From Trichomonas vaginalis G3 (lineage: Eukaryota > Parabasalia > Trichomonadida > Trichomonadidae): a stretch of 64,000 nt of DNA. Below the pieces are notes generated by a model, which was not told the origin of the DNA, made no database searches, and saw only the letters and a list, made by a program, of their open reading frames with translations. The DNA is taken from contig NC_067204.1 of the NCBI RefSeq assembly GCF_026262505.1, forward strand, positions 4,125,797-4,189,796, in the 5' to 3' direction. Positions 19,593 to 29,392 of this stretch are shown piece after piece. Both the position numbers and the translations under genes were made by a program. Positions within the stretch are counted from its first letter, which is position 1. Each line of letters opens with the position of its first letter.

Positions 19593-19859
19593 TCAAATCA
19601 TTTGACTTTGAGGGTTATAGGCTGTTCCGTCTGCAGCTCCACCATAGCCTGCCATTTTCGCTAAAAGTGCCGCTCTTAAACCTCCACTCTGTGCACCAAC
19701 AACTCGGTTTAAAAGCATAGGATTGCTTGACATTTGTTGCAACATAGTGGGGTCATTCAGCATTTGTTGTTGCAACTGTTGTTGTGGTGTCAGTTTTACT
19801 ATTGGATGTTTCAATGCTCTCTTCCTCTTACGTATATTCTTACGTAGCTTACGTGGCAT
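19593..19859 (-). CDS. Small basic core-like protein with Gly-rich segment, 88 aa
   Basis: The N-terminus is extremely basic (MPRKLRKNIRKRKRALK), followed by a Gln-rich helix, then a Gly/Ala stretch LLAKMAGYGGAADGTAY. Size and composition recall small DNA-condensing core proteins of adenovirus-like virions; this is a resemblance only. A host-type initiator TTCACTTAAA is immediately before the ATG. A homologue lies in copy C at 61426 with the same upstream sequence. Confidence 0.55.
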   Translation of the reverse strand: MPRKLRKNIRKRKRALKHPIVKLTPQQQLQQQMLNDPTMLQQMSSNPMLLNRVVGAQSGGLRAALLAKMAGYGGAADGTAYNPQSQMI

Positions 19860-19875
19860 TTTAAGTGAAGTTAAA
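19860..19875 (-). promoter_or_regulatory. Host-type initiator before the small basic Maverick gene
   Basis: On the minus strand the bases AACTTCACTTAAA lead straight into the ATG at 19859. This matches the known T. vaginalis initiator pattern TCAYTW close to the start codon and is almost the same as that of the host coactosin gene (35871-35883). Copy C keeps it at 61413-61425. Confidence 0.6.
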
Positions 19876-19889
19876 AAGCGGTTTTTGAC

Positions 19890-21030
19890 AGATGTTTATT
19901 GTGACTTCTTCGTAAAGACTTTTGTTGAGATTTCTTCGTAAATGAGTGTAAATGACCCAAAAATATATTTTAGGGTAGAAGGGTATATCTACCCCGTTTT
20001 CTACCCTCTTTTCTACCCTCTTGAATTTTCATGAATTTCTTCGTAAAGACTTTGTCAAGACTTCTTCGTAAAGACTTTGTTAAGACTTCTTCGTAAAGAC
20101 TTTGTTGAGACTTCTTCGTAAAGACTTTGTTGAGACTTCTTCGTAAAGACTTTGTCAAGACTTCATCGTAAAGACTTTGTTGAGATTTCTTCGTAAATGA
20201 CCCTAGTAGTATATTTTTGGTGTAAATTTCATGAAAATTCAAGAGGGTAGAAAAGAGGGTAGAAAACGGGGTAGATATACCCTTCTACCCTAAAATATAT
20301 TTTTGCCTGATTTACACTCATTGACGATGAAGTTTTGTAATGTTCTTCATCGTAAAGACTTTGTTGAGACTTCCTCATGAACTTTCTTGTCTATGTTTTG
20401 TAAAGTTCTTCATCGTAAAGACTTTGTTGAGACTTCCTCATGAACTTTCTTGTCTATGTTTTGTAAAGTTCTTCATCGTAAAGACTTTGTCAAGAACTTT
20501 CTTGTCTATGTTTTGTAAAGACTTCTTCATCGTAAAGACTTTGTCAAGAACTTTCTTGTCTATGTTTTGTAAAGACTTCTTCGTAAAGACTTTGTAAAGA
20601 CTTTCTCATGAACTTTCTTGTCTATGTTTTGTAAAGACTTTGTAAAGACTTTGTTGAGAGTTCATCGTAAAGACTTTGTAAAGACTTTGTTGAGAGTTCA
20701 TCGTAAAGACTTTGTAAAGACTTCTTCGTAAAGACTTTGTAAAGACTTTCTCATGAACTTTCTTGTCTATGTTTTGTAAAGTTCTTCTTCGTAAAGACTT
20801 TGTTGAGAGTTCATCGTAAAGACTTCTTCGTAAAGACTTTGTAAAGACTTTCTCATGAACTTTCTTGTCTATGTTTTGTAAAGTTCTTCTTCGTAAAGAC
20901 TTTGTTGAGAGTTCATCGTAAAGACTTTGTAAAGTTCTTCTTCGTAAAGACTTTGTTGAGAGTTCCTCATGAACTTTCTTGTCTATGTTTTGTAAAGTTC
21001 TTCTTCGTAAAGACTTTCATTTTATACTAA
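19890..21030. repeat. Subterminal array of CTTCGTAAAGACTTTGT repeats
   Basis: About 1.1 kb made of dozens of imperfect units: CTTC(A/T)TCGTAAAGACTTTGT with spacers GAGACTTC, CAAGAACTTTC or TCATGAACTTTC and CTTGTCTATGTTTTG. Two inverted dispersed TACCC repeats (about 19965-20035 and 20237-20310) interrupt it. It lies just inside the terminal repeat. Short related stretches occur at 3905-3985 in A and 61130-61210 in C. No gene in this stretch; ORFs are repeat read-through. Confidence 0.9.
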
Positions 21031-21038
21031 ACATCAAC

Positions 21039-21097
21039 GGGGCTAGAAGGCACGAAGTGCCTGGAAGCCCCACTACCTTTTTTTTTTTTTTTTTTTT
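21039..21097 (-). repeat. Maverick terminal repeat of copy A (hairpin plus 20-T tract)
   Basis: Reading outward: GGGGCTAGAAGGCACGAAG, TGCCTGGAAGCCCC, ACTACC, then 20 T's (21078-21097). The first 33 bases form a hairpin (GGGGCT...AGGCAC / GTGCCT...AGCCCC). The complement of this whole block starts copies B (38540) and C (60942), so the homopolymer appears to belong to the element end. Host AT-rich DNA follows. Confidence 0.9.
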
Positions 21098-22376
21098 ATA
21101 TCAAAAGTTTTATTTTTATATATAAAGATAACTACTTTTAAAAAAAATACCCTATATATTTTTGCCATGTAAACTATTTTTGCCATGTAAACTTGTCACT
21201 TTTGTCAGAAGTGAAGTGAACCGAATTTTCATGCACAACAATCACTTGCAAACTGAACTAATTTACTACTTCTCCAATTAATACTCATGAACAATGTTTT
21301 TTTAAAAAAATATAATTTTTTATTCTAAATTTTACATTAACATGTCATTTATTATGATCTCATAAAACATATCCATATATTATAGTTACAGTAATATTAA
21401 AATTTCAAATTTTGAATTAATTTGGTTATATTATGACCATTAAGCCAAGATCCCAACTTCTCTATGCTATCTATGAATTTCAACTCTATATGTAACTAAC
21501 ACGTTATAAGTTTTGTTTATAAATATAAGGTGCATTTCAGTAAATTACTCTTTTATAATAGTTCTTTTATTACAGCTATAAAATCTATACTAAATCTATA
21601 TGTTTTTATACTAAATTTATTAATTGTAATACTAATTTTAATTGTTGCTGATCATATGCTAAATTTTATATGAAATCCTTAATTAGAAACTTGAGTTGAA
21701 TATATATTATATGAAACAATCGGTGTTTAAAACAAAATACAGCTTGATTTATATAGTAATTTATGCTTTACATGTATTTTATATAAATTTTTATTGAATT
21801 CAAATATTCAATAGTTTTTTTATGCTAGATTAGTTGTATTATTTAAATATATTATATTGGCAACCTTTCTTTACCCTGTCCTAATAAACGCATTTTGTAA
21901 AAAAATATAGTGCATCAGTTTCGAACTAGCGTCCCCGGTACCCAATAGTAAGGGGTAATAACCATTCGACCATTTGCCACGTAAAGCATCGCCAGATTTT
22001 TTTGTATTTAATCACTCCAAAAACACTGTTTTGGCTTATTGGAAGCATATCAGACATAATCGCCATAATCAAAAAATCTATATACCCAATACGTAATAAA
22101 TTTGTCGATATAGATTTTCCATAAAATTAGTTTTTAGTCTGATCTTAAAATAAATTTAATTTTTTATAAAAAAAATCACATTTAAAAGTACCTTTTTAGT
22201 AGCTCGAAATCCTGTTGGTGGATTTCGGGCGTACTTCAAAATTAGCTTTCCTTCTACATATGCAAGCTATATTTTAAATATGGGGCAAATCGGATCGGCG
22301 AAAGGAGTTTAGTTACCTTTTTGATTTGTTAATTTCTTTGGTTTATCATTGTCAAAACTGTTAAGATCAAGAATAT
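21098..22376. other. AT-rich host intergenic DNA, no gene seen
   Basis: Very AT-rich with no coding-like ORF. A tRNA-like patch lies on the minus strand at about 21905-21985 but does not fold as a proper tRNA (see rejected items). Confidence 0.6.
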
Positions 22377-22593
22377 TGTTGCATGCTAAGATCAGTCATA
22401 ATGTAAACCTCTCAATTTTATTGTCGTGGCAAGTATCTCAATTCCTTCAAAAAAATTGAAAAACTATTTAATTTTAAAAATATAATACTTTTAATTAGTT
22501 AATTAATTGGAGATATTTTTAAAAAATCACTTTTGATAATACTTTTGAGAACTTTAATTAAAAAAATATATTCAAAAATATCCAGGATATCAA

Positions 22594-22906
22594 GAGGGAA
22601 TTGTTCCTTATGAGGTATATAGTTATGATGTATACCTCATAAGGAACAATTCCCTCCTTAAAACGAGAAAACTTGTTCGAAATTGTTTATCATTTCGAAC
22701 AAGTTTTCTCGTTTTTAATAAGAAACTAAAGGCTATGAGGCACTGATTATATATTAGTGCCTCACAGCCTTTAGTTTCTAATAGATAGCTGGGAAACTTT
22801 CTCCAAATGATAAGTTATTCAGAGAAAGTTTCCCAGCTATCAAAGGGAATTGTTCCTTATGAGGTATATAGTTATGATGTATACCTCATAAGGAACAATT
22901 CACTCC
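22594..22906. repeat. Hairpin array 2: four hairpin types, first repeated
   Basis: Five successive hairpins. P1 has a 26-bp arm (GAGGGAATTGTTCCTTATGA...). P2 has a 24-bp arm (AAAACGAGAAAACTTG...). P3 has about 23 bp (AGAAACTAAAGGCT...). P4 has at least 18 bp (ATAGCTGGGAAACTTTCT). A second P1 (22841-22906) follows with one mutated base near its foot. So one full period (~250 bp) plus the start of a second. The plan is the same as array 1, with different stem sequences. Confidence 0.95.
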
Positions 22907-22984
22907 TTAAAATCGTAGACATTTTTATACTTATTAATCAACCATTCAAAATCATATTCCTCTGAAAAGTTATTTTATTAAAAA

Positions 22985-23118
22985 TTTAGAATTTTAATAA
23001 ATATAGAGTTTGAATTTCATACAATACCTATATATTTTCAATAATGGAATTTGAAAACCATTCTCAAAAGTTCTCAGAAAACCCTTTTTTCATTAATTTT
23101 AAGAAATCTGAGTATTAA
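22985..23118 (+). pseudogene. C-terminal fragment of a MULE-family zinc-finger gene
   Basis: The last ~32 codons read YNTYIFSIMEFENHSQKF and end FKKSEY-stop, matching the C-terminus of the 52615-53361 protein (YNTYIFSKRHFEKISQKF...). Upstream the frame is lost within a few codons, so only the 3' end of a paralogue is left. It lies directly after hairpin array 2, as the intact paralogue lies after array 3. Confidence 0.7.
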
Positions 23119-23749
23119 ATTAAGTGATAAATTCGTTTGACACTACTTTAATTTTTAAATTCAAAAAATTATATGTGCTTCTTAAAATGACTCAAAAAAA
23201 ATTATTATAAAATAATATATAATATTAAAAATCCCACAACATTTTTTTACTTTACATAATCGTACTTCCTCGACGATTAATTTCCACTCAATTTCTATCG
23301 TTGACCGAACTTAGCATGCAACAATATAACTATCAAATATCATGTTCTAAGTTCGATTCTATTGAAAATTCCAAGAAATAAATTTTTTATTTCAAGAATG
23401 AAGTATTAATGGATCAGACTTATATGAACATGGTTTTGGGACTTAATGTAAAAAAAACTATCGTATAATATGTCCTTGTTTTGAATTATTTTTTTATAAA
23501 AACTATTAAAAGAAAGAATAAACAAGAAATAATGTTTAACTTCTATTTCGCCCTATAAAAGAAATATTTAACTGTTTTCATCATTTTATGCAGTAGATCA
23601 TCGGACATTTGTAAACAATTTTCCTAAAAAATTTTATGTTCATAGATTCACTAGTTTTTGTTTTACACACCAAATCCTCAGGAAGCCGACATTTTTTCGC
23701 CTCAAAATATTGGTTTCTGATGTTTACAAATATTCAATTTTTTATTTAT

Positions 23750-26700
23750 ATGGATATTAATCAAAAACTTAGGATTTTAATTTGCGAATGGGCTGCAGTG
23801 TCGTTATTCGGCTTATTGAGGGATATAGGCCTCAAACGCGAACAAGTTTTAGAAAATTTAGAAGCAAATCTAGATTATATAAATGATTTTGATTGTGCGC
23901 GTATTTTCAAGAAAATACCAGAAGATTTCAATAATCTTAGCACAGATGATATCAGAATGCATCAAAAAGTTATTGAACTCCATATAAATACTTTCCTAAC
24001 AGATCGAACTCGCAATTTAATCAGCTCTTCAGTTGCAAACTCAATACAAAACATCATAGTATTTGCATCACGTACAATAAAACCAAATAAGGCTGTCAAA
24101 CGCGAAAGAACTTACCTTAAATCTGGAATTTATATTCCAAAGACTTTTTATAGCTACATTCAATCAATGCTCGATTACTTAAATAGCTTTGTCAAGCAAA
24201 CACCTAAAGAAGATCTTGTTATGCTGCATAGTTCTGTTTTCGAACTTTTAATCAATGTTTTAATGAAGAGGAAACAACGAAGTGGAACAGAAGGTGCAAT
24301 GATCAACCTTATGTCCGTCAATGTATCAATCAGTACAGGTATTTGGGATATCATCTCAAATCTTGCTCAAATGAAGTGCGAACCGAAAGTTCAAAACTTA
24401 TTCCTTGCAATTGTGAAGAATGTTGAATCATTTAGATGTGTTTCCAAGGAAACAATGAAAAATATGGTCCAAGTTATTTCTCAATTAAAAGGATCTTGGG
24501 CACTTTTACCTATTTGTTCATTTGTTACAAGAACTTTCTCCAATGCATATGAAAATGAAGAGGAAAACTACGCCGTTGAATGCTTAGCTACTGAATTATA
24601 TCCTGTTTTGTATAAATATGCCAATGATAATCCAAATGATGAATGGTTAACTTGCCTTTTCCTTATCCTCAAGATATCTGATCCAGAGAAAACAGGTTCA
24701 ACAGTCTTAAAAATTGCAAATCTGCTGAATAAGAATTATACAAATCTTGGAGGAATGAATTACTTCAAACTCGCTGGATTATTCTTTGAAGCTCTTGTTG
24801 ATAAATCCTTTGCACAAGAGATTACTCAGTTTTTCTGGAAATCATGGTTCGATAAGAATGGAAATGCTAATAGTCAATATGCAAATGATATGGAATATTG
24901 GATATTAATAGCTCCAAAGATGCATTTCTGTGCTCCAATTGCCTTCATGGAGTTTCTTGAACCAATTATTCAAGTTGGAGAAACTCATCCTCTTTTTGAA
25001 AAGATAATCAACGCAATTCATGTGATCATTACTATCAAAGTTGAGTATATTGAAGGAATTACAATGGTTTTGGCTCCATTTCTCAAGGGTTTAAATCAAA
25101 AATCGGAAATTTCGAAAGATTTATTCAAATTATTTGCTCCTCTTCTTCCAATCATATGGAAATATGAGTCAAGCTTACGAGATACGATTATATCTTTACT
25201 AGGAAAGATGATTAACAATACAGATATCGCAATTCTAGCAAATTGTGCGATTTTTATCACAGATGTATTGGAGAACTATCCAATAGGAACTCTTGGAATT
25301 GAAACAATTACATCATTTGCTGAAAATTTCTTAAAGAGAACTCAATACGATGTTTCAATACAACAACTTCTTCATATTTTGTCATCTTATTATTTATTCT
25401 TCAAAGGATTGCTTTTCTTCGGAAGTAGAGGCATAGAAGTCATCGATTCGAAGCAATGGAGAAAGATTCTTTTCGTAACAGAAACAATTTTGATTACTTT
25501 CTCGTTCTTCCCATCTGATAAAGTCAAAAGCATAATACAAGATATCTGGAATCTCACAAGGAGCCCTCTTGCTCAAGAAAGATCGACAAATCAGCTCAGT
25601 CTGAAAATTAAAGATATTTCAATGCTTCCTGTCATGTGCTTGAACAAAAATATGCAAAGCTACATCGAAGAAAAATATATTCAGATCATTACTTTCTTTA
25701 TTAGCCTTGAAAGTAGTAATTTTGAATTCAAACTTGGCCTTGCAAAGTATTTGTTCACAATTACACGTCCAGAATACTTTATCAGCAACGAAAAGCTTCA
25801 AATCCAAGGAATTAATCGCTTGTTAATGATTTTATCAAATCTTGAACAAGAAGAGTTATGTATCTTATTAAGATCTGTTCCTTTATCCATCTGGCCAGTC
25901 TACATCCATCAAATGATGAACATTTCTGACTTAAATCCAAGATTAAAGTTCAAATTTGCGAATGCAATGTCAGTAGTCATCAAATTCAAGGATCTTACAC
26001 GTGAAAATGAGAGACTCAGGAACTCATTCGTTGAACTAGTTAAAGTATTCTTGAACTTACCGATGCCTTCCAATGAAAATCAACAAAAATTGGATGTTTT
26101 AGCTTCAGAATTCTATGCAACGTTCATTCGAGCGAATTCAGAAGTCATCAAAGATCATCCTTTCTTCAAAGATCCTTATTCACACTTAAATAACATCATC
26201 CAAAGATTAAACCCTGACTCAATCACGCTTCCTGATATCTCTCATGTCTTCTCTATCCTTGAACTAGTTCATTCGTATGTCGATACATGGAAACTGACTG
26301 ATGATGCAATGGAAGAAATCATTGATTGGACAACTTTCATTGCTTTGAAGACAAAAGGTTCTATTCTTCTCCAACTCAAGTGTCATGAGCTTCTTCAGAG
26401 CCTTGTTGAGAAGAATCAAGATAATTTGAGCACAATCATTTCATGTTGCTTCAGAACTTCAATATTCACAACAAGTCATGTTGCAGCAGCCATTGTGCGC
26501 TCAAACTCAGAACCCCTCTACAAGGCAATTCTTGCTCTCGGTCTTTGTTCCAAAGGAAATATTGTTTGCCGTGCATTGGCCGCAGAAATCGCAAATAGCT
26601 CATTTGGAGGGGAGTTCTCTCCATTGTGTTACTTAGATCCTTTCTTTGAAGAGCGTGTTGTCGACTTTTTCAACAATAATCTCGATGAAAAAACGAAAGA

Positions 26701-28540
26701 ACTTGTTTTCACTTTTCTCCCTGAAATTGTTGGTAAAAAAAGACTTCACCAGAACGAATTACCACATTTCAACTTCATTTCAACCAGATTTAGGAACATT
26801 ACAAGTAATTTCCAAGTTGAAAAGCTTCTGAACCTTACTTCCATCACAGATTTCACTGATTTATCTCCAATCAAACCATTGATCTGTTTATGGGACAATT
26901 TGTTCAAAAGTAATTCAATTCGACCAAATGAAGTTTTCGAATTCTTGTTGTCGAAAGTTGACTCAGTAACAAACACAAAGATTCTTTGCGCTGTATGCAT
27001 TGCCTTCCATAGATCATTCCTTATCAATTCCAAGGCAACAAGTCAATATTTGTGTTCGAAATTGAGAATTATCAAAGATCCGAAAATGACTTTTGACAAT
27101 TTTGTTCCAACACCAATAGAACTTGCAACGTCAGCATGCATGAGTTACATATACACACTTGAAGACGATGTCCAGAGATTCAATGTCTGTTGGATGGATA
27201 AAATCCAATTTATTCTTTCATGGGCAATCTTTTTGAGGTTCAATCCTCTTTACGAGAGTTATATGATTCCTCCTTTATTAATATCTGTTTCCCATGCTGC
27301 TGTTCCTTCATCAGACTTGAACTTATTCGTCATGAAACCTTCGAATTGCGTTGCTAACAACGTAATTCTTCCTTTCAGATATAGAACGGAATTCACAACT
27401 TCTCAAATGGAAATGTTGTTGATGACATTGAAGAAATTCTCTCTTCTCACAGCAGAATTGTTCTTGGATGTTTGTGCAGACAAAGCGACATCTTTGACGA
27501 AATATTCTTCGGACTTTTGGACATTATTCTCCAATTTCTTCCAGCCAAGACATTCATCCGAATTCCTCAATGGTTTCATGAATGCGGCTCAAGCAGGAGA
27601 TTTGGCAACTGTCGGTTTGATGCTTCCAATTCTAACAGGTGTTGTCAGACAGAATGCAACAGCAGAACACATCGGAGGATTCGCCGCTGTCATTATTTTC
27701 GTGATGACTTATGCTGGAAATCATCATTTCCTCAAACTAATTGTGAAACACCTTCCTGTATTCGTTGAAACAGTGAAGAAATCAAATGATGCAGGAACAA
27801 TCACAACAACATTCGAATGGATCATGAAAGAACATGGAGGTGAAGAATGCGTTGTTGAAGGTGTTTTGAAGGCACTTTCTGAAGCAGATTCGTTGCATTC
27901 TCCATTGTACACGAGTTCTCTGATCTTTTTGCATGAAGTTGTTGTTTTAATTGCAATTTCAGGATCGAAATTTTCTCTGACTTCTGCAATTTTGTTCTTA
28001 TTTGACTCAATAAGAAGAATAGAGACAAAAGGACTGTCAATAATGGTATCTCAGGATATTTTGAACTTCGAAAGTCCAAATAATTACGAAGAATTAACTG
28101 ACATTCTCAGAAAATACTGGAGTCAGAGGGATGTTACCTATGTTTGCACATTCTTGTTAACTTGGGCTGGAGCTTCTGCTATTCCTGTTATTCCTGGAAA
28201 CGCTTTCACGATTTTGAGAATTATTACTCAGAATTGGACTGACGCAAAGTATATGCAGTCTGTTAAGACGCTAGGAACCGTCATTTCTCACATGATGATT
28301 GCTGCCACCGAGGAAAAGATTAAACTTATGCAGCCGGATATAACAAAAATTTTGACAACTCTTAATGTTGACAGATATGACCTTCCTGATGTTGTCTGTC
28401 TCGTGCGACCACTTGTAGAAAGGACAAAAGGAAAGAAATCAGCTGATCCGTCAATCCTTCCTCAGATTATGACAAAACATGAACGTGAATATACAGTTGT
28501 TGAAGTCTGTGAGTTCATCAAAGACAATATTCTTGAATAA
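23750..28540 (+). CDS. Large alpha-helical (HEAT/ARM-like) protein, ~1,596 aa, unidentified
   Basis: The longest host gene, a single open frame with no breaks. The frame is open from 23636 (MFIDSLVF), but I choose the ATG at 23750 (MDINQKLRIL). It follows an initiator-like TTCAATTTTTTA at a typical short distance, and the protein looks globular from there. Throughout it is made of amphipathic helices with Leu/Ile/Phe spacing of an alpha-solenoid. No catalytic motif, transmembrane segment or signal peptide is seen. It could be a scaffold such as a Furry- or neurofibromin-like protein, but I could not match a diagnostic block, so no name is given. Confidence 0.85.
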   Translation: MDINQKLRILICEWAAVSLFGLLRDIGLKREQVLENLEANLDYINDFDCARIFKKIPEDFNNLSTDDIRMHQKVIELHINTFLTDRTRNLISSSVANSIQNIIVFASRTIKPNKAVKRERTYLKSGIYIPKTFYSYIQSMLDYLNSFVKQTPKEDLVMLHSSVFELLINVLMKRKQRSGTEGAMINLMSVNVSISTGIWDIISNLAQMKCEPKVQNLFLAIVKNVESFRCVSKETMKNMVQVISQLKGSWALLPICSFVTRTFSNAYENEEENYAVECLATELYPVLYKYANDNPNDEWLTCLFLILKISDPEKTGSTVLKIANLLNKNYTNLGGMNYFKLAGLFFEALVDKSFAQEITQFFWKSWFDKNGNANSQYANDMEYWILIAPKMHFCAPIAFMEFLEPIIQVGETHPLFEKIINAIHVIITIKVEYIEGITMVLAPFLKGLNQKSEISKDLFKLFAPLLPIIWKYESSLRDTIISLLGKMINNTDIAILANCAIFITDVLENYPIGTLGIETITSFAENFLKRTQYDVSIQQLLHILSSYYLFFKGLLFFGSRGIEVIDSKQWRKILFVTETILITFSFFPSDKVKSIIQDIWNLTRSPLAQERSTNQLSLKIKDISMLPVMCLNKNMQSYIEEKYIQIITFFISLESSNFEFKLGLAKYLFTITRPEYFISNEKLQIQGINRLLMILSNLEQEELCILLRSVPLSIWPVYIHQMMNISDLNPRLKFKFANAMSVVIKFKDLTRENERLRNSFVELVKVFLNLPMPSNENQQKLDVLASEFYATFIRANSEVIKDHPFFKDPYSHLNNIIQRLNPDSITLPDISHVFSILELVHSYVDTWKLTDDAMEEIIDWTTFIALKTKGSILLQLKCHELLQSLVEKNQDNLSTIISCCFRTSIFTTSHVAAAIVRSNSEPLYKAILALGLCSKGNIVCRALAAEIANSSFGGEFSPLCYLDPFFEERVVDFFNNNLDEKTKELVFTFLPEIVGKKRLHQNELPHFNFISTRFRNITSNFQVEKLLNLTSITDFTDLSPIKPLICLWDNLFKSNSIRPNEVFEFLLSKVDSVTNTKILCAVCIAFHRSFLINSKATSQYLCSKLRIIKDPKMTFDNFVPTPIELATSACMSYIYTLEDDVQRFNVCWMDKIQFILSWAIFLRFNPLYESYMIPPLLISVSHAAVPSSDLNLFVMKPSNCVANNVILPFRYRTEFTTSQMEMLLMTLKKFSLLTAELFLDVCADKATSLTKYSSDFWTLFSNFFQPRHSSEFLNGFMNAAQAGDLATVGLMLPILTGVVRQNATAEHIGGFAAVIIFVMTYAGNHHFLKLIVKHLPVFVETVKKSNDAGTITTTFEWIMKEHGGEECVVEGVLKALSEADSLHSPLYTSSLIFLHEVVVLIAISGSKFSLTSAILFLFDSIRRIETKGLSIMVSQDILNFESPNNYEELTDILRKYWSQRDVTYVCTFLLTWAGASAIPVIPGNAFTILRIITQNWTDAKYMQSVKTLGTVISHMMIAATEEKIKLMQPDITKILTTLNVDRYDLPDVVCLVRPLVERTKGKKSADPSILPQIMTKHEREYTVVEVCEFIKDNILE

Positions 28541-28747
28541 ACAATGTGATTTTTTTAAATTTTTCATAAAATATCCTTATGGATATATTATTTTGAAATA
28601 TAGCTAAAATAATGCCATTTGAGATTGAAATTATTCGAAATAACCAATGAACAAATTATCGGTTGGATAAAAACTGAATATATGAATTGAACACATGATA
28701 TATCTACTTCCCCACCTCTGATCATCAACATTTTAAGTAGACTCTTG
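28541..28747. other. Short AT-rich gap after the large gene
   Basis: No gene. The sequence TAAACAATGTGATTTTTTTAAA follows the stop; a poly(A) signal resembling the stop codon plus AAA, as used in trichomonads, could be the terminal TAAA itself. Confidence 0.3.
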
Positions 28748-29038
28748 ATGGATAATATCATGCAAATGTTGAATTTATTTCGTATGGTCGATCAAGATAG
28801 TATTTGTATTGATTCTTGTAGCTATTCATGTTTTGAACAAGAAGGGCATAAAATGTTAAGGTTTTTCGATCAATCATGCAACCAAATTGAAATTGATCAT
28901 GGAATGGTCAAATTGAATGAACTTTTCTCAGAAAACTGTAATCATACTATTAGTATTTTTATAAAGGAGGGTGTTTATTACCTTAGATTTTGGCAAACCC
29001 AAATTTTAGCTAAAAGTGACAGGGAAAAAAACGTTTAG
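28748..29038 (+). CDS. Small hypothetical protein, 96 aa, doubtful
   Basis: Starts MDNIMQMLNLFRMVDQDS and contains several Cys in CIDSCSYSCFEQ, then ends with a Lys-rich tail. Codon use looks reasonable for a host gene and there is a stop-free frame in otherwise stop-rich AT DNA. A TCAACATTTT upstream might be an initiator. No family recognised. It could be a fragment of a longer decayed gene. Confidence 0.4.
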   Translation: MDNIMQMLNLFRMVDQDSICIDSCSYSCFEQEGHKMLRFFDQSCNQIEIDHGMVKLNELFSENCNHTISIFIKEGVYYLRFWQTQILAKSDREKNV

Positions 29039-29077
29039 TATTAAAAAAAAGACCGATGAGAGCTTCGTTCGAAATAT

Positions 29078-29139
29078 AGAGGGAACTGAGAATGCGCAAC
29101 CATTCTCAGGGAATATTGGATGCTATTCCCGTTCCCTCT
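29078..29139. repeat. Perfect three-way-junction inverted repeat
   Basis: The outer stem AGAGGGAAC (29078-29086) pairs with GTTCCCTCT (29131-29139). Between them are two hairpins back to back: CTGAGAATG-CGCAAC-CATTCTCAG and GGGAATA-TTGGATGC-TATTCCC. All stems are mismatch-free. The outer arm motif GAGGGAA is also the foot of several hairpins in arrays 2 and 3, suggesting it belongs to the same family. Confidence 0.85.
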
Positions 29140-29392
29140 GTATGGAAAATTGAGGTTTTCAAAGGGAGTTAAAATAATATCAAATTTATACTAATTTACT
29201 TCAAAATACAAAAGTATTTGACAGCTAAAATTAGTTACTTTAGCAAGCCTATCAATACCCTTTTACGATTATTGCTACTTTTTCGAAATAAAATAAATTT
29301 ATTATCAAAAACCTTTTTTTTTTAGTAAAAATAAACGAAATTTTTTACCTTATGAACTTTTGATGGAAATATGCAAATTTAAAATAATAAAG

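Larger units (their letters stand above)
1..21097. mobile_element. Maverick/Polinton copy A (left end outside window)
   Basis: Large virus-like DNA transposon. The assignment rests on a B-family DNA polymerase, an A32-type ATPase, an SF3 helicase, minor and major capsid-type genes and a terminal inverted repeat at 21039-21097 shared with copies B and C. The window opens inside the element, one codon into a gene whose full form is seen in copy B at 43500; the integrase side lies off the left edge. Most long genes here read through, so this is the best preserved of the three copies, although the polymerase, helicase, KilA-N and minor-capsid regions each look broken. Near-identity with copy B over the shared block suggests recent activity. 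Confidence 0.93.
22377..23325. mobile_element. MULE-like DNA transposon remnant with hairpin array inside
   Basis: Bounded by inverted ends: TTGTTGCATGCTAAG at 22377 and CTTAGCATGCAACAA at about 23309-23325. Inside, from left, are AT-rich DNA, a hairpin array (22594-22906) and a broken C-terminal coding fragment related to the 52615-53361 gene (about 22985-23118). Then comes a block starting ATTAAAAATCCCACAACA (23231) that is shared, inverted, with 52409-52510. The order of array then gene then TIR is the same at both loci. Confidence 0.6.

Noticed and set aside
19970-20597. ORFs over the subterminal repeats (LTKSLRRSL..., FIVKTLLRLP...)
   Set aside because: Translations of the CTTCGTAAAGACTTTGT repeat in either direction.
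21905-21985. tRNA-like sequence on the minus strand (ATGGTCGAATGGTTA, GTTCGAAAC, then a T run)
   Set aside because: D-arm-like and T-arm-like boxes and a terminator-like T5 are present, but the acceptor stem does not pair and the anticodon arm does not form. At best a decayed tRNA or tRNA-derived repeat.
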